This document shows, piece after piece, positions 12,165 to 21,892 of a stretch of DNA of 64,000 nt. This DNA comes from Agarophyton chilense (lineage: Eukaryota; Rhodophyta; Florideophyceae; Gracilariales; Gracilariaceae), in NCBI GenBank assembly GCA_030374765.1, contig JARGXX010000010.1:806001-870000 (forward strand). Reading direction: 5' to 3'. Both the position numbers and the translations under genes were made by a program. The number at the start of each line of letters is the position of its first letter. Within the stretch, counting starts at the first letter, position 1. The notes under the pieces are model-generated. The model was given only the letters and a program-made list of their open reading frames with translations, was not told the origin of the DNA and did not search any database.

Positions 12165-13459
12165 AAGTCTGTTTCAAAAACATATCCCTTGCACAAATAT
12201 TTCGTCAAATGCCTTTTCGACTACAGTACACTCAGTGAAAACAACACATGAAAAATATCAAGTCAAAATACTGTTTCAAAAACATATCCTTTCGTCAGTC
12301 ATATTCTCTACAGCGCGCTTTTAGTAGTTTGCTTTCGCCTCTTTAATCCTACTGAAACTGACAGAGAGTGTTATCATTTATTCAATAAAAAATTGAATTA
12401 AATTAAACGTTTTTTTGTCATAGTAATTTGTGATACAAACTTTCGAATAAAAAACTGTACTGAACTGTCTAATTTGCACATAAATCATCTGATCTTGCAC
12501 TCCATTGTTGTTTTCAGTAAAGTGTACATCGAAAATCCGTCATGAAAGATCCGTATCAGTCATATTTAAACCATTCATGTACTGTTTCTAAACATTTGAC
12601 TGTTTTACAAGCGCACTATCCTGCTAAAAATCATAATTTAATTCATAAGTAAAGTAGGAATAAAGTAGCATATACCTTTCTAACAATTTATCATAGCGTT
12701 TTTAAGCCATTTAAGCTTTTAAAATCGCTATTTTAATTGGTGTTACTTTATATATGCCATTTAAAACCATCTCAGATGTATAACCAAAGAACTTTCTTAC
12801 AAACTAAAATTTGATTTGCAATTATCATGCTAATAGAATTTGTAGAAACATGGTTCGTCCATATTCACAGTTTTCGAACAAAAAATTTTCTTTTTTTTCA
12901 TACTTTTTGATAATGAGGCTTTTTTGAAGAACTCAACGCACGTTTGCATTTATGGTGCGTTTTCAAAAGAAGGTTTTTTTGTTGTTGTATAGTTTAAGCA
13001 GTTTTGAATTTTATTTTTGCGTCATATTTAAGGACATTTTACATTCAAACACTGTTTTGTTTCAATTGGTTTTGCACGATGACGTATCACAGAACAGATA
13101 AAGCTTACTTCCATGCGTTTTTGTGTTAGAAAGAATGCGGTATGGCTCAAACATCGCCTGAATTCATAACGAACAGAGTTTTCTGTAATAATTGTTTGTT
13201 CTTGGGATTTTTATTTGTTTTTGCGCTATAAAAGTTAGGATCATGCCTGTGTGGTCCAATCTAATAATTTTTATATAGTTTTGGCAAGATAAAGGCGGTA
13301 CAGAAGTCATAATGGAGCTCTTTATTGTATAAAGGACATGTTTAAGAAATAAGTTTTTTTACTTGAAAAGGTTTTATTCGGTGAGAAATTGGCTCTACAG
13401 TACAGAAAACGCCATTTTTGCCCCGGTTTTAGGAAGGGATATGTTTATGAAAGGCACTG
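12165..13459. mobile_element. Probable Tc1/mariner-like relic or MITE
   Basis: The right edge reads, on the minus strand, CAGTGCCTTTCATAAACATA followed inward by TCCC, and is flanked by TA (13460-13461). CAGTG at a TA target is typical of Tc1/mariner ends. The left edge after TA (12163-12164) reads AAGTCTGTTTCAAAAACATA then TCCC, matching about 19 of 24 positions in inverted orientation. The 1.3-kb length is usual for the family, but no transposase reading survives. A third copy of the inner motif (TTTCAAAAACATATCC) lies near 12272. Confidence 0.4.
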
Positions 13460-13759
13460 TATGTTGACATTCCTAGCAATCTATGCTTAACAATCACCCC
13501 CGGAGCACTATGGTACTCCTTTGCAACTATAATTTTGAATTCTCAAGCGTGCTGTCATGGTTCATAGAGTTCTATATTTTTTGTTTGCGCTCCACCAAGT
13601 TTTGAAGAATATATAAGCCATGGTTTAGAAGAAAAAAGCAAACCATAAAGAAAATGAAGACTCCTCTCATCCCTGAACGTCTTGCACGACAAAAAATTCA
13701 TTTTAATTCTAGAGGTTGATAAGCATCACCAACATCTTGCTTTGGATTTAAAGCTAAAA

Positions 13760-14333
13760 ATTGCGCTCTACAGCCTCTTCTTTTACAATCTTGCTTTCTG
13801 TACATCACTTCTGTTCTTCTAAATCTAAACGACACCGATTCAATTCCGATCTTTTCCCTGCCGACTTTTCCTCCAACACTATGCGGCTTTGTTCCAAAAG
13901 ATGTAATTTTCCATCGCGTTTTTTGTACTGCAACGCCAGATCTATTCGTTTCTTCTCGGCAGATTCTATGGCGACCAAAGCCCGATCCATACCCTCCTCT
14001 AATCCCCTTCTGATAATCTTTTTCGGGGAGGGCTCCTGCTCCGTGAATGAAAGTGATGCCGCTCCTCGAAATTACCCCTGGCTCATCGTATTTGCTCAGA
14101 TGAATTCTTCGGCAGCCACTAAGCGATTGTCCTACTTCTGTGTCTCTTTTTTCGCGGCCTCCTCTTTTGCCTGCACGTCATCCATTTCTGTCCGGATGTA
14201 TTCCAGTGATAGTTCATGTTCCCCGAATTCTGCACAACCCTTTGATTTTGACGCTCGATTTAGATTGACCCGCCTGCACCTCACTACAAATAATCAAAAC
14301 AGATCTCGAAAATGTGTACCAACCGTTACCTAG
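13760..14333 (-). pseudogene. Degenerate coiled-coil ORF, unrecognised
   Basis: The minus strand gives a charged helical reading: LSLEYIRTEMDDVQAKEEAA, a stop, then MDRALVAIESAEKKRIDLAL and LHLLEQSRIVLEEKSAGKR down to about 13800, with two stops. The heptad-like pattern suggests a coiled coil such as those in transposon accessory proteins. The plus-strand ORF over the same bases (190 aa, Ser/Phe/Cys-rich) looks like its shadow. No family was recognised. Confidence 0.3.
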
Positions 14334-14400
14334 AGAAACAAGTTGGTGGAATTGAGATTAGATGCCACCTCCATAGCTTTTGCGATGATTTAACCATGTC

Positions 14401-14800
14401 TGCAAAAAGTTTTCATTGGTCAAAGGTCTGCACTGAGTACGATTCAACACGGTGCACGTAAGTACAGATTAATGCTAATTGTCAGCACTCAGAATCTTCG
14501 ATTCTGCTCTGAATCGATAGGTTACGGTTTAAAGGTCCTTTTAGGCAGAGAAATATAGACAGAATTGCACTCACTTTGCAAGACAGAAACTTCGCTTCTG
14601 GCCTGCATTTGAATGGGTTGTCTCGATTCAAGGTTCCCGGCAATTGTAGAAGAGACAGTTCCGACAGGGCCCGAGAGTTTAATTCTAATTCTAGTTGTAA
14701 GTTAAGAGAAGACTGACGGGACCTCTATAAAAAGGGTCATTGACGTCGGTTCGCAAAAGAGGATTTCCTCATCGACCCTCAGAGACTAAAGTATGTTTCA
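14401..14800 (+). repeat. Gypsy-B 5' LTR
   Basis: Starts TGCAAAAAGTTTTC and ends GTTTCA; about 96% identical to the copy at 29775-30174. It carries a TATA box in its last quarter, where retroelement transcription would begin. Confidence 0.95.
14726..14733 (+). promoter_or_regulatory. Gypsy-B LTR TATA box
   Basis: TATAAAAA inside the LTR, about 75 bases before its end and conserved in the 3' LTR near 30100. The position fits the U3/R boundary of an LTR promoter. Confidence 0.6.
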
Positions 14801-14801
14801 C

Positions 14802-14815
14802 TGGTAGCATCGCCG
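14802..14815 (+). other. Gypsy-B primer-binding site
   Basis: TGGTAGCATCGCCGG one base after the 5' LTR resembles the complement of an initiator-Met tRNA 3' end. Confidence 0.65.
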
Positions 14816-14861
14816 GTTTTAATACCACAACCTGGCTTGCGTTTAAATCGTCTGTTGCAAA

Positions 14862-14924
14862 ATGGCCGCCGCGGGAGGCGTTGGGTCGATCCATCTCAAG
14901 CCGAACAAGCCAGACTCGTTCGAA
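14862..14924 (+). pseudogene. Gypsy-B gag, first 21 codons (cut by the DNA transposon)
   Basis: The ATG at 14862 lies in a good context (AAAATGGCC) and opens MAAAGGVGSIHLKPNKPDSFE. This matches the start of chromoviral Gag (..KPxxFxG). The frame is interrupted after GAA (14922-14924) by the DNA transposon and resumes with GTRDFLVVNTW at 25378. Joining the two gives one open gag. Confidence 0.75.
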
Positions 14925-14947
14925 CGTCAGTGTTCTCGGAATGCTAG
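14925..14947 (+). repeat. DNA transposon left TIR
   Basis: Begins CGTCAGTGTTCTCGGAATGC and matches the reverse complement of 25353-25375 at all but about two of the first 21 positions. Confidence 0.8.
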
Positions 14948-15121
14948 TTCAGTGGTCAAAAAAGGACGAATTGAAATGACCGAAAAACCCGTGAATTTAT
15001 CCAAATTTGGAGGTGTTAATTTCCGAAAATATTTTCATTCGTTCATTAGTGCTAGTTTGTATGGGAAGGAAAACTAGCACATATCTGCAGTTTTTCTAGT
15101 TTTGATGGAGGTAAAACTAGC
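14943..15121. repeat. Left subterminal repeats (AAACTAGC / GCTAGTTT)
   Basis: Four copies, at 14943 (GCTAGTT), 15051 (GCTAGTTT), 15071 and 15114 (AAACTAGC). The right end has AACTAGC at 25281 and AAACTAGC at 25329. Clustered short subterminal repeats in both orientations are the transposase-binding pattern of CACTA-type elements; binding here is inferred. Confidence 0.55.
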
Positions 15122-15206
15122 GTGAATCTTTCTGTCGCCGCAGTTCAAAGGTAAAAGTAGAGAAGTGGTGCAGGAGCAGATTCAATCTTTGTGCGCTCTA
15201 GATTGA

Positions 15207-18061
15207 CAGATTAGTACAAACAACCGAAAGGCTGACGAACTCATCACTCTCCTTAATGATCCTCACTTCTCCGAATCAACATTCCGGAACTCAGTCTCCT
15301 CCGCAAAGCAATGACTCGAGCTCCAGGCAGACCTCTTCCACCAGAGAATCAGGTCCATTGGTTTCGCCCCCTCCACCATCTTCGATCCCCACAAACGCTT
15401 CCCCGCAACCCTCTTCCAGAAAGAGGAAATCCATGTCCTCAAACAACAGCTCGCCCTCGCACACTTCAAGAACACCTTTTTCCACCCCATCTCCCAAACA
15501 TCCGCCTCCGGCTCCCCCGCCTTCGCACACCCCATGGCAGCCACCCTCGGCTCCAAAGTCGTCCCTGCACTCAAGACCGCCATCATGCAGTCCACAAAAG
15601 ATAACATCGTCTGGCATCTCCCTCACTCCACCGGTATCGACTCCTTCATCGTCCTCGTCCAACTCTACTCCGACAAGTCCTCTACCTCTCTTAAATCTTC
15701 TTCCATCACCTCCTACCCCCTCCACATCACCCTTCTCAACTTCTCCGACTCCTTTCGCCGCAAATGCATCTCCGACAATCTCACACTCCTCGGCTATCTT
15801 CCCACCTCCTTCACCCCAATCACTCCTTCTCCAGATGCAGATATCATCACTCATTCCTCCTCCATCCCCCGCCAAACAAAAATGGAACTCATACAGCAGA
15901 CCATCTCCTCCCTCCTTCAACCTCTCTTCTCTTCCGCCTCCCCGGTTTCCCCTTCCGCGACGCAGACGGCGTTCTTCGTCAATGCCACCCCATCATCACC
16001 AGCCACTGCGCAGACATTCCCGAGGAAAAGGATATTCTCGCCATCTCCCACGGCACCCGCCCCCAGCACCCCTGCCACAGATGCTCTGTCCCTCGCTCAC
16101 AACTCCACCAACAATCTCACGCCCATCCCCCTCGATCTCTTCCTCTCACCCTTGCAGCCCGCAACAAACACTTCTCCCTCCTCAAGGACTCCGAAGGAGC
16201 TCTCCTCGCCCGCAAGCCAAGAGTCTCGCGCAACTTCAAGGAACAAGCTCTCCAAGCACTCCACTCCCTTTCCCTCGCAAAATACCCCTCCCTCTTCGAG
16301 TCTTACCCCCTTTTCAACATCACCCCCCTCCTCACCCCATACAACATCTTCCCCTTCGAACCCCTCCACAACTTCCACCTCGGCGTTTCCAAACTCATCA
16401 AGCTCGCCGCCATCGAACGTCTCAGATCAGAACACCTCTTCACCACCATCAGCTCCACAAACTCCCGCCGTTCCTTCCACTACGTCCGCACCTCCATCCT
16501 CAAGCACTCCAACTTCATCCTCACCGCCATCGAAGATCATTCCCCAGCTACCGGGCTCCACATCGGCTTCTCTACTTCCGAAAGCGGGCAGTCCCTCAAC
16601 GGCTTCTTCACAACTGACGGCGTCCGGTGCATGCTGGAAGCAAAAGACTACCGCGCCCTCGACATGGTCTTCCCCTTCATCGGCGCCTTCTTCGACCGCT
16701 GCTGTGACGAAGCCAATTCCGCTCCCATCACAACCGTCTTCTCCAAGTACACAGACCTCCTCCTCACCTCCATGTGCTACAACTCCGTCCCCGAATGGAC
16801 CACTTCTCGTCTAGCCAAACTCGTCTCCCAAATCCATTCCTTCAAGCACAGAGCTGTCGATGTTCTCGGTCCATACCATACCTCCAACCTTGGCACCCTC
16901 AAATTCAACCTCCTCGATCACATCGTAGACGACATTCGACGCTTTGGGGGTCTCCACTTCAACGATTCAGGCATCTTCGAACAAGCCCATACCCTCTTCA
17001 AAGCACATTACTCCCGAACCTCCAAGCGCAGACCCACCGCGCACAACGAAACCATCCGTGCCATCGAACGCCCCGATGCCGTCAACAATTGGATTTCTCT
17101 CTCCGCTGATCCTTCCGTCACCTCATCCTCCCATGCCCCTCCTCCTCCCTTCCAAGCCCGCAAACCAAGTTTCGTCCGTGATGGCAAGCACACCTCCTTT
17201 TCCGATCTCATCACCGCTCACAAATTCCTTCGAGCAAACCCCCACTCAACAATCTCTTCCCTTCAGGACCTCTTCTCCCCAGACACTATCGCCATCATCT
17301 CACAGATTGGAACCCTCGCACTCCCCTCCTTCGTCACACTCACACTCGAAACACTAGCTCTCAACCAGGACTCCCCCACTCTCCGCCAAACCCGTCTCAC
17401 ATTCGTCAATTACGCACACGTCGTCGGCGGCTTCACCCCGACCCTAGACGACTACATCGCCGATCGAAACGAGCTCGCCGTCAAAGATCCCCCTCTCCCA
17501 CTCATTCAACGTATCTTCGCTGCTCCCTCCTTCGGTCCCTCTAAAACCCCAAAGTTCTCCCGCATCCTCGTTGCCGGTTCCAGCTTCTCCAACCCCACTC
17601 CCACCGCCTGGGTCTGCAAGCTCAACTCTCTTCTTCGCTTCACCACCCCTTCTTCTCCTTCCACTCATAACGAGTTCGCCTTCGTTCAGTTCCTCGAACT
17701 CGTTCCACCCCAGGATCAAGTCGATGTCTCTCTCAATTGCATCTGCCTCCGATGGGCAACAGACGACGAACAAAACCACACCGCCCACCCCCTTCCTATC
17801 TCAAACACTTCCAACTCCGACAACGTCTCCCCCTGGTTCGGCCTCGTACCATCCTCTTCCATTCTCGGCCCCATTCATGTACTTCGCCAAAACTACCCCG
17901 CACCCCCCTTCACCCCTCGATTGCACTGGCGCTTCCATCGATTTTACCTCAACAGATTCTACCGAGACCCAACTGCCAAGCCCTACTTCTCCAACACCAC
18001 CACTGGTGGCACAACACCACCACTGGGTGGCACCCATAATAATACCTCCCAAGGCACATGA
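15207..18061 (+). pseudogene. Plavaka/CACTA-like transposase, disrupted by a stop and a frameshift
   Basis: Would move the surrounding element. Reading begins upstream of 15231 with ADELITLLNDPHFSESTFRN, meets a TGA at 15312, and continues in the same frame with ELQADLFHQRIRSIGFAPST. It then gives the Plavaka-type core VLVQLYSDKSSTSLKS..YPLHITLLNFSDSFRRKC..LTLLGYLPTSF. Between about 15890 and 15950 the frame drops by one base and continues FPFRDADGVLRQCHPIITSH, a CHRC pair, FEPLHNFHLGVSKL, LLDHIVDDIRRFGGLHF and a long C-terminus ending at 18061. The uninterrupted downstream part is about 720 codons. Similarity to Plavaka/Tnp2-like transposases is by motif order only; I could not place all three catalytic acids. 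Confidence 0.7.
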
Positions 18062-18148
18062 TCCAATAAAATAGTCACCACTGCTTTTCTTCCATAGCCG
18101 ACCCCCATCTTGCTCCACCTCCTTACCCCCTTATCCCCCCGTACCTTA

Positions 18149-19972
18149 TCACTCTCCCACTCCTTGCCTACTCCCCAACTCTAAGCGCTTGAACCGTGGT
18201 TTTTCTGGTCCACATGACGCTATATAGCAATCTAACACCGCTCCAAGTCTTCTCGTGAGATTCTCCATGAAAAACTCCTCCCTTATCGCCAGATAGATTT
18301 TCTCTCTCGACGGTATCCATAGCCCAACCGTCGCGATTCTCTCCTTATTCCCACTCACATCTCTACGATTCCCTCCACAGAATCCATCATTCTCAAACTC
18401 CTCAGCATACTCATCCTTCACCATGTTCCAGGCAACCCTCAATATGTCTTCAACAGCCAGTGGCAGAAACCTCCCAAACAGCGTCGAGAACAAAAGTTGC
18501 CTTTGCCCTCCCCGCCCAACGTCTCTATCCATCGTGGTCACCACACATCCAATCCATGCATCAAGTCGCGCAAGATGCATCACCGTCCCATCCACATACT
18601 GCCTTTCTCCATATCTGTGACTCTCTACCGCGTAGCCCATAAACTCCTCCAACACTTTCAACGACACCTGATTTCGAAAATACATATCTGCCTCACCAAA
18701 GTCCTCCAAGTTCTCAGACACCTTCGATCCAGAATAAGTAATATCTTCAATCGCCCTCGTTCTCCACGCACACAGCTTACCTCTCCCATCTTCCCCCGAC
18801 CCCATCAACCTCTCCTGCACCTCCTCACTCTGCTTCTTCAACTCCGCCCAAAGCTCCGTCCCTTCAGTCACCTTAGCTCGTTTCGCGATCAAATCATATC
18901 CAAGCATGGGAAACAGCTTATCACGCGCTGCTCGCTTCCGCACCCCAACCACATCGCTCAATGTCTGCTTCATCCTCTGTCTCAAGTACCTATCCGCACT
19001 TACATTTTCCACGCACTCCTCTCTCCTCCCCGCTTCCCTTATCGACTCCCATTTCTCTCCCATTAACTCAGTCTCTACCACGTGCTTCAACAACAAATGG
19101 CTCCCGCCCTCTGTCGACGGCGTATACGGTTTCATCTCATATGCAACCTCAATTGGACATCTCGGAACCATTTCCTTCTCTCCCACCACAAACATAATTT
19201 CCTCCCTACTCTCCCCAACCGCCTCACTTCTATTCTTCCAGCTTCGACCCACATTCTCGGTGTCGAAACAAAGTTCCGATGCCTCCAGTTTTCCATAATG
19301 AAGAATCCTATCATACACATGACGTGCAAATCCATAAAAGCATTCCTGCACTCCAATGTCATACTTTCGTCGCGGCGTCACGCCTCCCTCCCCCCTCCCT
19401 TCCCCAGCGATTCTACCTTTCAACGCCTCCCTCAAACTCTCAATCAGCACATTCTGCTGCTTCATTTCCTCCCTCGCCCGATCCAGCTCCGTTTGGGTCA
19501 TTTTCAAAATCACCATCACACTGTAGCTGTCTTTCTTCATACGTCCCATTTGTCCAATCAACACATTCATCTTCTCAATTAGCATCGACCGCGGCAACAA
19601 ACCTATGTCATCATCATTTGCTTCATCTTCCACTATACGGACGGCGTTCTCCACGACATTTAAATTCGCATTCTCCCCGTTATCATTATTCCTTGTGAAT
19701 ACAATGTTTCTCCTTACTCGCATACCTTCCGGCGTCCTTCGCCTTGCGTTCACCTCAACCCCTTCAACTCCCAAACCCACCCCTCTCCTCGGTGGCAAAC
19801 GCTCGAAATCTTCTCCCTGATGAGAAAGAACTGCTGCTCTTCCATCGCCTTCCTCTCCTGAACCACGTGTTCTCCCTCCAGCAAACCCCCTTCTCCCCCC
19901 CTCAATCACATGCACTTCTCTGCTTTCCCTTTCGTCTATCGCTCTTCTTCCTGTAACTCGAACACTCCCCAT
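18149..19972 (-). CDS. Transposon-encoded 607-aa protein with central coiled coil, unknown function
   Basis: Open from ATG at 19972 to 18149, ending 88 bases from the transposase stop in convergent orientation. The first ~110 residues are basic and Gly/Arg-rich (RRGFAGGRTRGSG). Residues ~125-190 form a probable coiled coil (LIEKMNVLIGQMGRMKK, LKMTQTELDRAREEMKQQN, LIESLREALKG). The C-terminal two thirds look globular (QECFYGFARHVYDRILHYG, FGEADMYFRNQVSLKVLEEF, LFGRFLPLAVEDILRVAW). No family recognised. It is in the same frame as the basic ORF upstream (20042-20803), with only stops at 20042 and 19976 between them, so the two may once have formed one gene. A TnpA-like DNA-binding role is speculation. 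Confidence 0.65.
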   Translation of the reverse strand: MGSVRVTGRRAIDERESREVHVIEGGRRGFAGGRTRGSGEEGDGRAAVLSHQGEDFERLPPRRGVGLGVEGVEVNARRRTPEGMRVRRNIVFTRNNDNGENANLNVVENAVRIVEDEANDDDIGLLPRSMLIEKMNVLIGQMGRMKKDSYSVMVILKMTQTELDRAREEMKQQNVLIESLREALKGRIAGEGRGEGGVTPRRKYDIGVQECFYGFARHVYDRILHYGKLEASELCFDTENVGRSWKNRSEAVGESREEIMFVVGEKEMVPRCPIEVAYEMKPYTPSTEGGSHLLLKHVVETELMGEKWESIREAGRREECVENVSADRYLRQRMKQTLSDVVGVRKRAARDKLFPMLGYDLIAKRAKVTEGTELWAELKKQSEEVQERLMGSGEDGRGKLCAWRTRAIEDITYSGSKVSENLEDFGEADMYFRNQVSLKVLEEFMGYAVESHRYGERQYVDGTVMHLARLDAWIGCVVTTMDRDVGRGGQRQLLFSTLFGRFLPLAVEDILRVAWNMVKDEYAEEFENDGFCGGNRRDVSGNKERIATVGLWIPSREKIYLAIREEFFMENLTRRLGAVLDCYIASCGPEKPRFKRLELGSRQGVGE

Positions 19973-20041
19973 TCTTTACCTTGCACGCTCTCTCCTTTCT
20001 TCCACGTAATCCAAGTTCGCCCCCTCCCATCTTTCCGCCTG

Positions 20042-20803
20042 TTACCCCGCGGTAACTCCAACACTCTCTCCTTCTGTTCTCTCTCGAACGACTCTTGCGC
20101 CCGCGATTAGACCACTACTGGGTCCACCTATTCTACCCTCCCCACCACGGCTACTCTCTATTCTCCCTTTCTGTATCTCATCATCACCGTCCTCTTCCCT
20201 CATACCCGTAAACGATGCCCCTGCTTCTTCAACGCCTCTGAGGCGGGATCCACGTTCTCCGATCATTCTCTCTCCCTCCTTACGCCCCTTCGTCCTCTCA
20301 TTCGGAATCTCTTCACCTCCTTCAGGTGCAGAGCATGGATTTACCGGCTCCACATCAGCTGAAGACGTGAGTACAGCACTTAGAGTCCGCTCGGATGCAT
20401 CCCCTCTCCTTGTCCTCCCTAGAGCTCTGCTCGCCCTCCCCTGCAATCCACTTCTAGGTACACGCGTGCGGTTGCTTCGCACGCCATCCCGTTTTCCATC
20501 GCCGCTCCGCACCATCTCTCCCGTAGGCGACGTGATTTGCTCCGTACGCGACTTGATTTGCTCTGCACTCTCCTCCGTCACCGTCTCCTTTGCGCGAACA
20601 GCCTTTCCTTTGCCCCCACTCGCCTCTCCTTCCCCACCATCTTGCCTTGATCTACCTCTCAGGCGCACGCCTCCCTTCTCTCCACTCGCGCCCTGGAGCC
20701 TACGCCCCTTGTCCCTTCTGCCCTCCGCATCCCCTCCATGCCGCCGTGATTTTGTACCGCGCCAGCTAGTGTTCTCGCTTCTCGATTTGCGCTTCGGAGC
20801 CAT
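20042..20803 (-). CDS. Transposon-encoded basic low-complexity protein, about 253 aa
   Basis: I chose the ATG at 20803 (MAPKRKSRSENTSWRGTKSR), because the upstream in-frame ATG at 20908 adds an atypical leader; the open frame ends at 20042. The protein is rich in Arg, Gly, Glu and Ser with few hydrophobic residues, has nuclear-localisation-like clusters (APKRKSR, RRHGGDAEGRRDKGRR) and no recognisable domain. It is probably disordered. It lies 69 bases upstream of the 607-aa protein in the same frame and may be its N-terminal part (via an intron or after loss of a sense codon) or a separate gene. Confidence 0.5.
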   Translation of the reverse strand: MAPKRKSRSENTSWRGTKSRRHGGDAEGRRDKGRRLQGASGEKGGVRLRGRSRQDGGEGEASGGKGKAVRAKETVTEESAEQIKSRTEQITSPTGEMVRSGDGKRDGVRSNRTRVPRSGLQGRASRALGRTRRGDASERTLSAVLTSSADVEPVNPCSAPEGGEEIPNERTKGRKEGERMIGERGSRLRGVEEAGASFTGMREEDGDDEIQKGRIESSRGGEGRIGGPSSGLIAGARVVRERTEGESVGVTAG

Positions 20804-21127
20804 GGTTGTAGAGAGAGAGAGCGATCGTGGTATGGTCTTCCACGCGTTGCAATGCGATGGATGGGAGAGAAGCTTCGAAACATTCTGCTTCCAAAAATAT
20901 ACCTCCACCCTTTTCGTGTTCTCAGAAAACCCCCAAACTTTTCAGATATTTTAAATATGCGCTCGAACGCACCAGATATTGGGAAAGTATTCTCCTTTGG
21001 TGTACATGACTTTCCTTTAGCATATGTACTACGTCACGCTTTGACGTTAAATGTAGCGACAAACATAGTAAAAGCCCACAATATCTGGTACACTACAATG
21101 AAGTAAAGTAACAAAAGCGATGCACTT
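20804..21127. other. Spacer between the SET gene and the basic-protein gene
   Basis: AT-richer than its neighbours, with no gene. It would carry the end of the SET transcript and the promoter of the basic-protein gene on the minus strand; no clear element stands out. Confidence 0.4.
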
Positions 21128-21862
21128 TTAATCGATTACTATGACTGGCGTGTTATTCATACTCCAGATATAATCTGTCCCATAATCCGCGAACAGCTCC
21201 TCTCCTATTTCTATATCTCGAATTGCTTGCACAGAAAGCAATCTATAGTCTCTCAACTGAAATGGGGTCCGCCCCGTCCCCGGAGTTCTGATGACCCGAA
21301 CATTTGCAGTTCGGCGTCTCATTAACCCGTCTTCAACCGCATCCCTGTCCCTATCCCCTTCCACATACTTGGGGTCGTTAATTGTTCCCCCCAAGCAAAA
21401 TGGAGCAGGGACAATCCACACCGGAATAAGAGACACCCCACTAATTCTTCCTGGTAGCTTATGAAACACTTCCCCTCGAACGCTTATCTCCATCGCGTAC
21501 TGCCCAAAACGATCAGCAGTCGCTTTCAATAGCCCCCCTCCGTATGCCTTATGAACGTCCTTCCGCTTTGAAAGATTATGGTACACCAAAGTCCCGTAAA
21601 AGTAACAAACAGTCTCACCTTGTATCACCCGGCGTGTTGTGTACACACCAACTCCAGCATTCGGGTGCCTTATCGTCGACTTTGCAATCCGACAACCACA
21701 TACTGTCGCCTCCACTGCCAGAATAGCATTCCAATCCAACAGTGACATCTTTCCTTGAAAACTTCTTGGCCACTCATACAGCGCCTGCCGTCGCCTAATC
21801 TCCGATATATTCTTATCCTGCCACATGGAGGAGAGAAAATCCACGATATGGGGTGGAAACAT
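21128..21862 (-). CDS. SET-domain protein (probable protein-lysine methyltransferase)
   Basis: A 244-aa reading with the main SET landmarks. The AdoMet-binding N-terminal strand AGVGVYTTRRVIQGETVCYF is at about residues 69-88. A degenerate NHxxxPN-type region, LGGTINDPK followed by TANVRV, is at 158-189. The C-terminal ELFADYGTDYIW is at 222-233, matching the catalytic ELxxDY. SET enzymes use AdoMet to methylate lysine, usually on histones; substrate here is unknown. The pseudoknot asparagine block is altered (IND for NHS), so activity is uncertain. The ORF starts 10 codons after the methyltransferase TGA and in the same frame, so it may be its C-terminal half. No pre-SET cysteine cluster is visible. 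Confidence 0.8.
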   Translation of the reverse strand: MFPPHIVDFLSSMWQDKNISEIRRRQALYEWPRSFQGKMSLLDWNAILAVEATVCGCRIAKSTIRHPNAGVGVYTTRRVIQGETVCYFYGTLVYHNLSKRKDVHKAYGGGLLKATADRFGQYAMEISVRGEVFHKLPGRISGVSLIPVWIVPAPFCLGGTINDPKYVEGDRDRDAVEDGLMRRRTANVRVIRTPGTGRTPFQLRDYRLLSVQAIRDIEIGEELFADYGTDYIWSMNNTPVIVID

Positions 21863-21892
21863 CTGATGCTCGGGAAATCCGGTAGGTGTTTT

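Noticed and set aside
15291-15920. 209-aa Gly/Glu-rich ORF on the minus strand
   Set aside because: Antisense shadow of the transposase with composition caused by strand bias.
15256-16814. Two long Ser/Pro-rich ORFs (453 and 426 aa) over the transposase
   Set aside because: They overlap in different frames of a C-rich coding strand. Only part of the 15534-frame reading (to about 15940) is real transposase; the rest is shadow translation.
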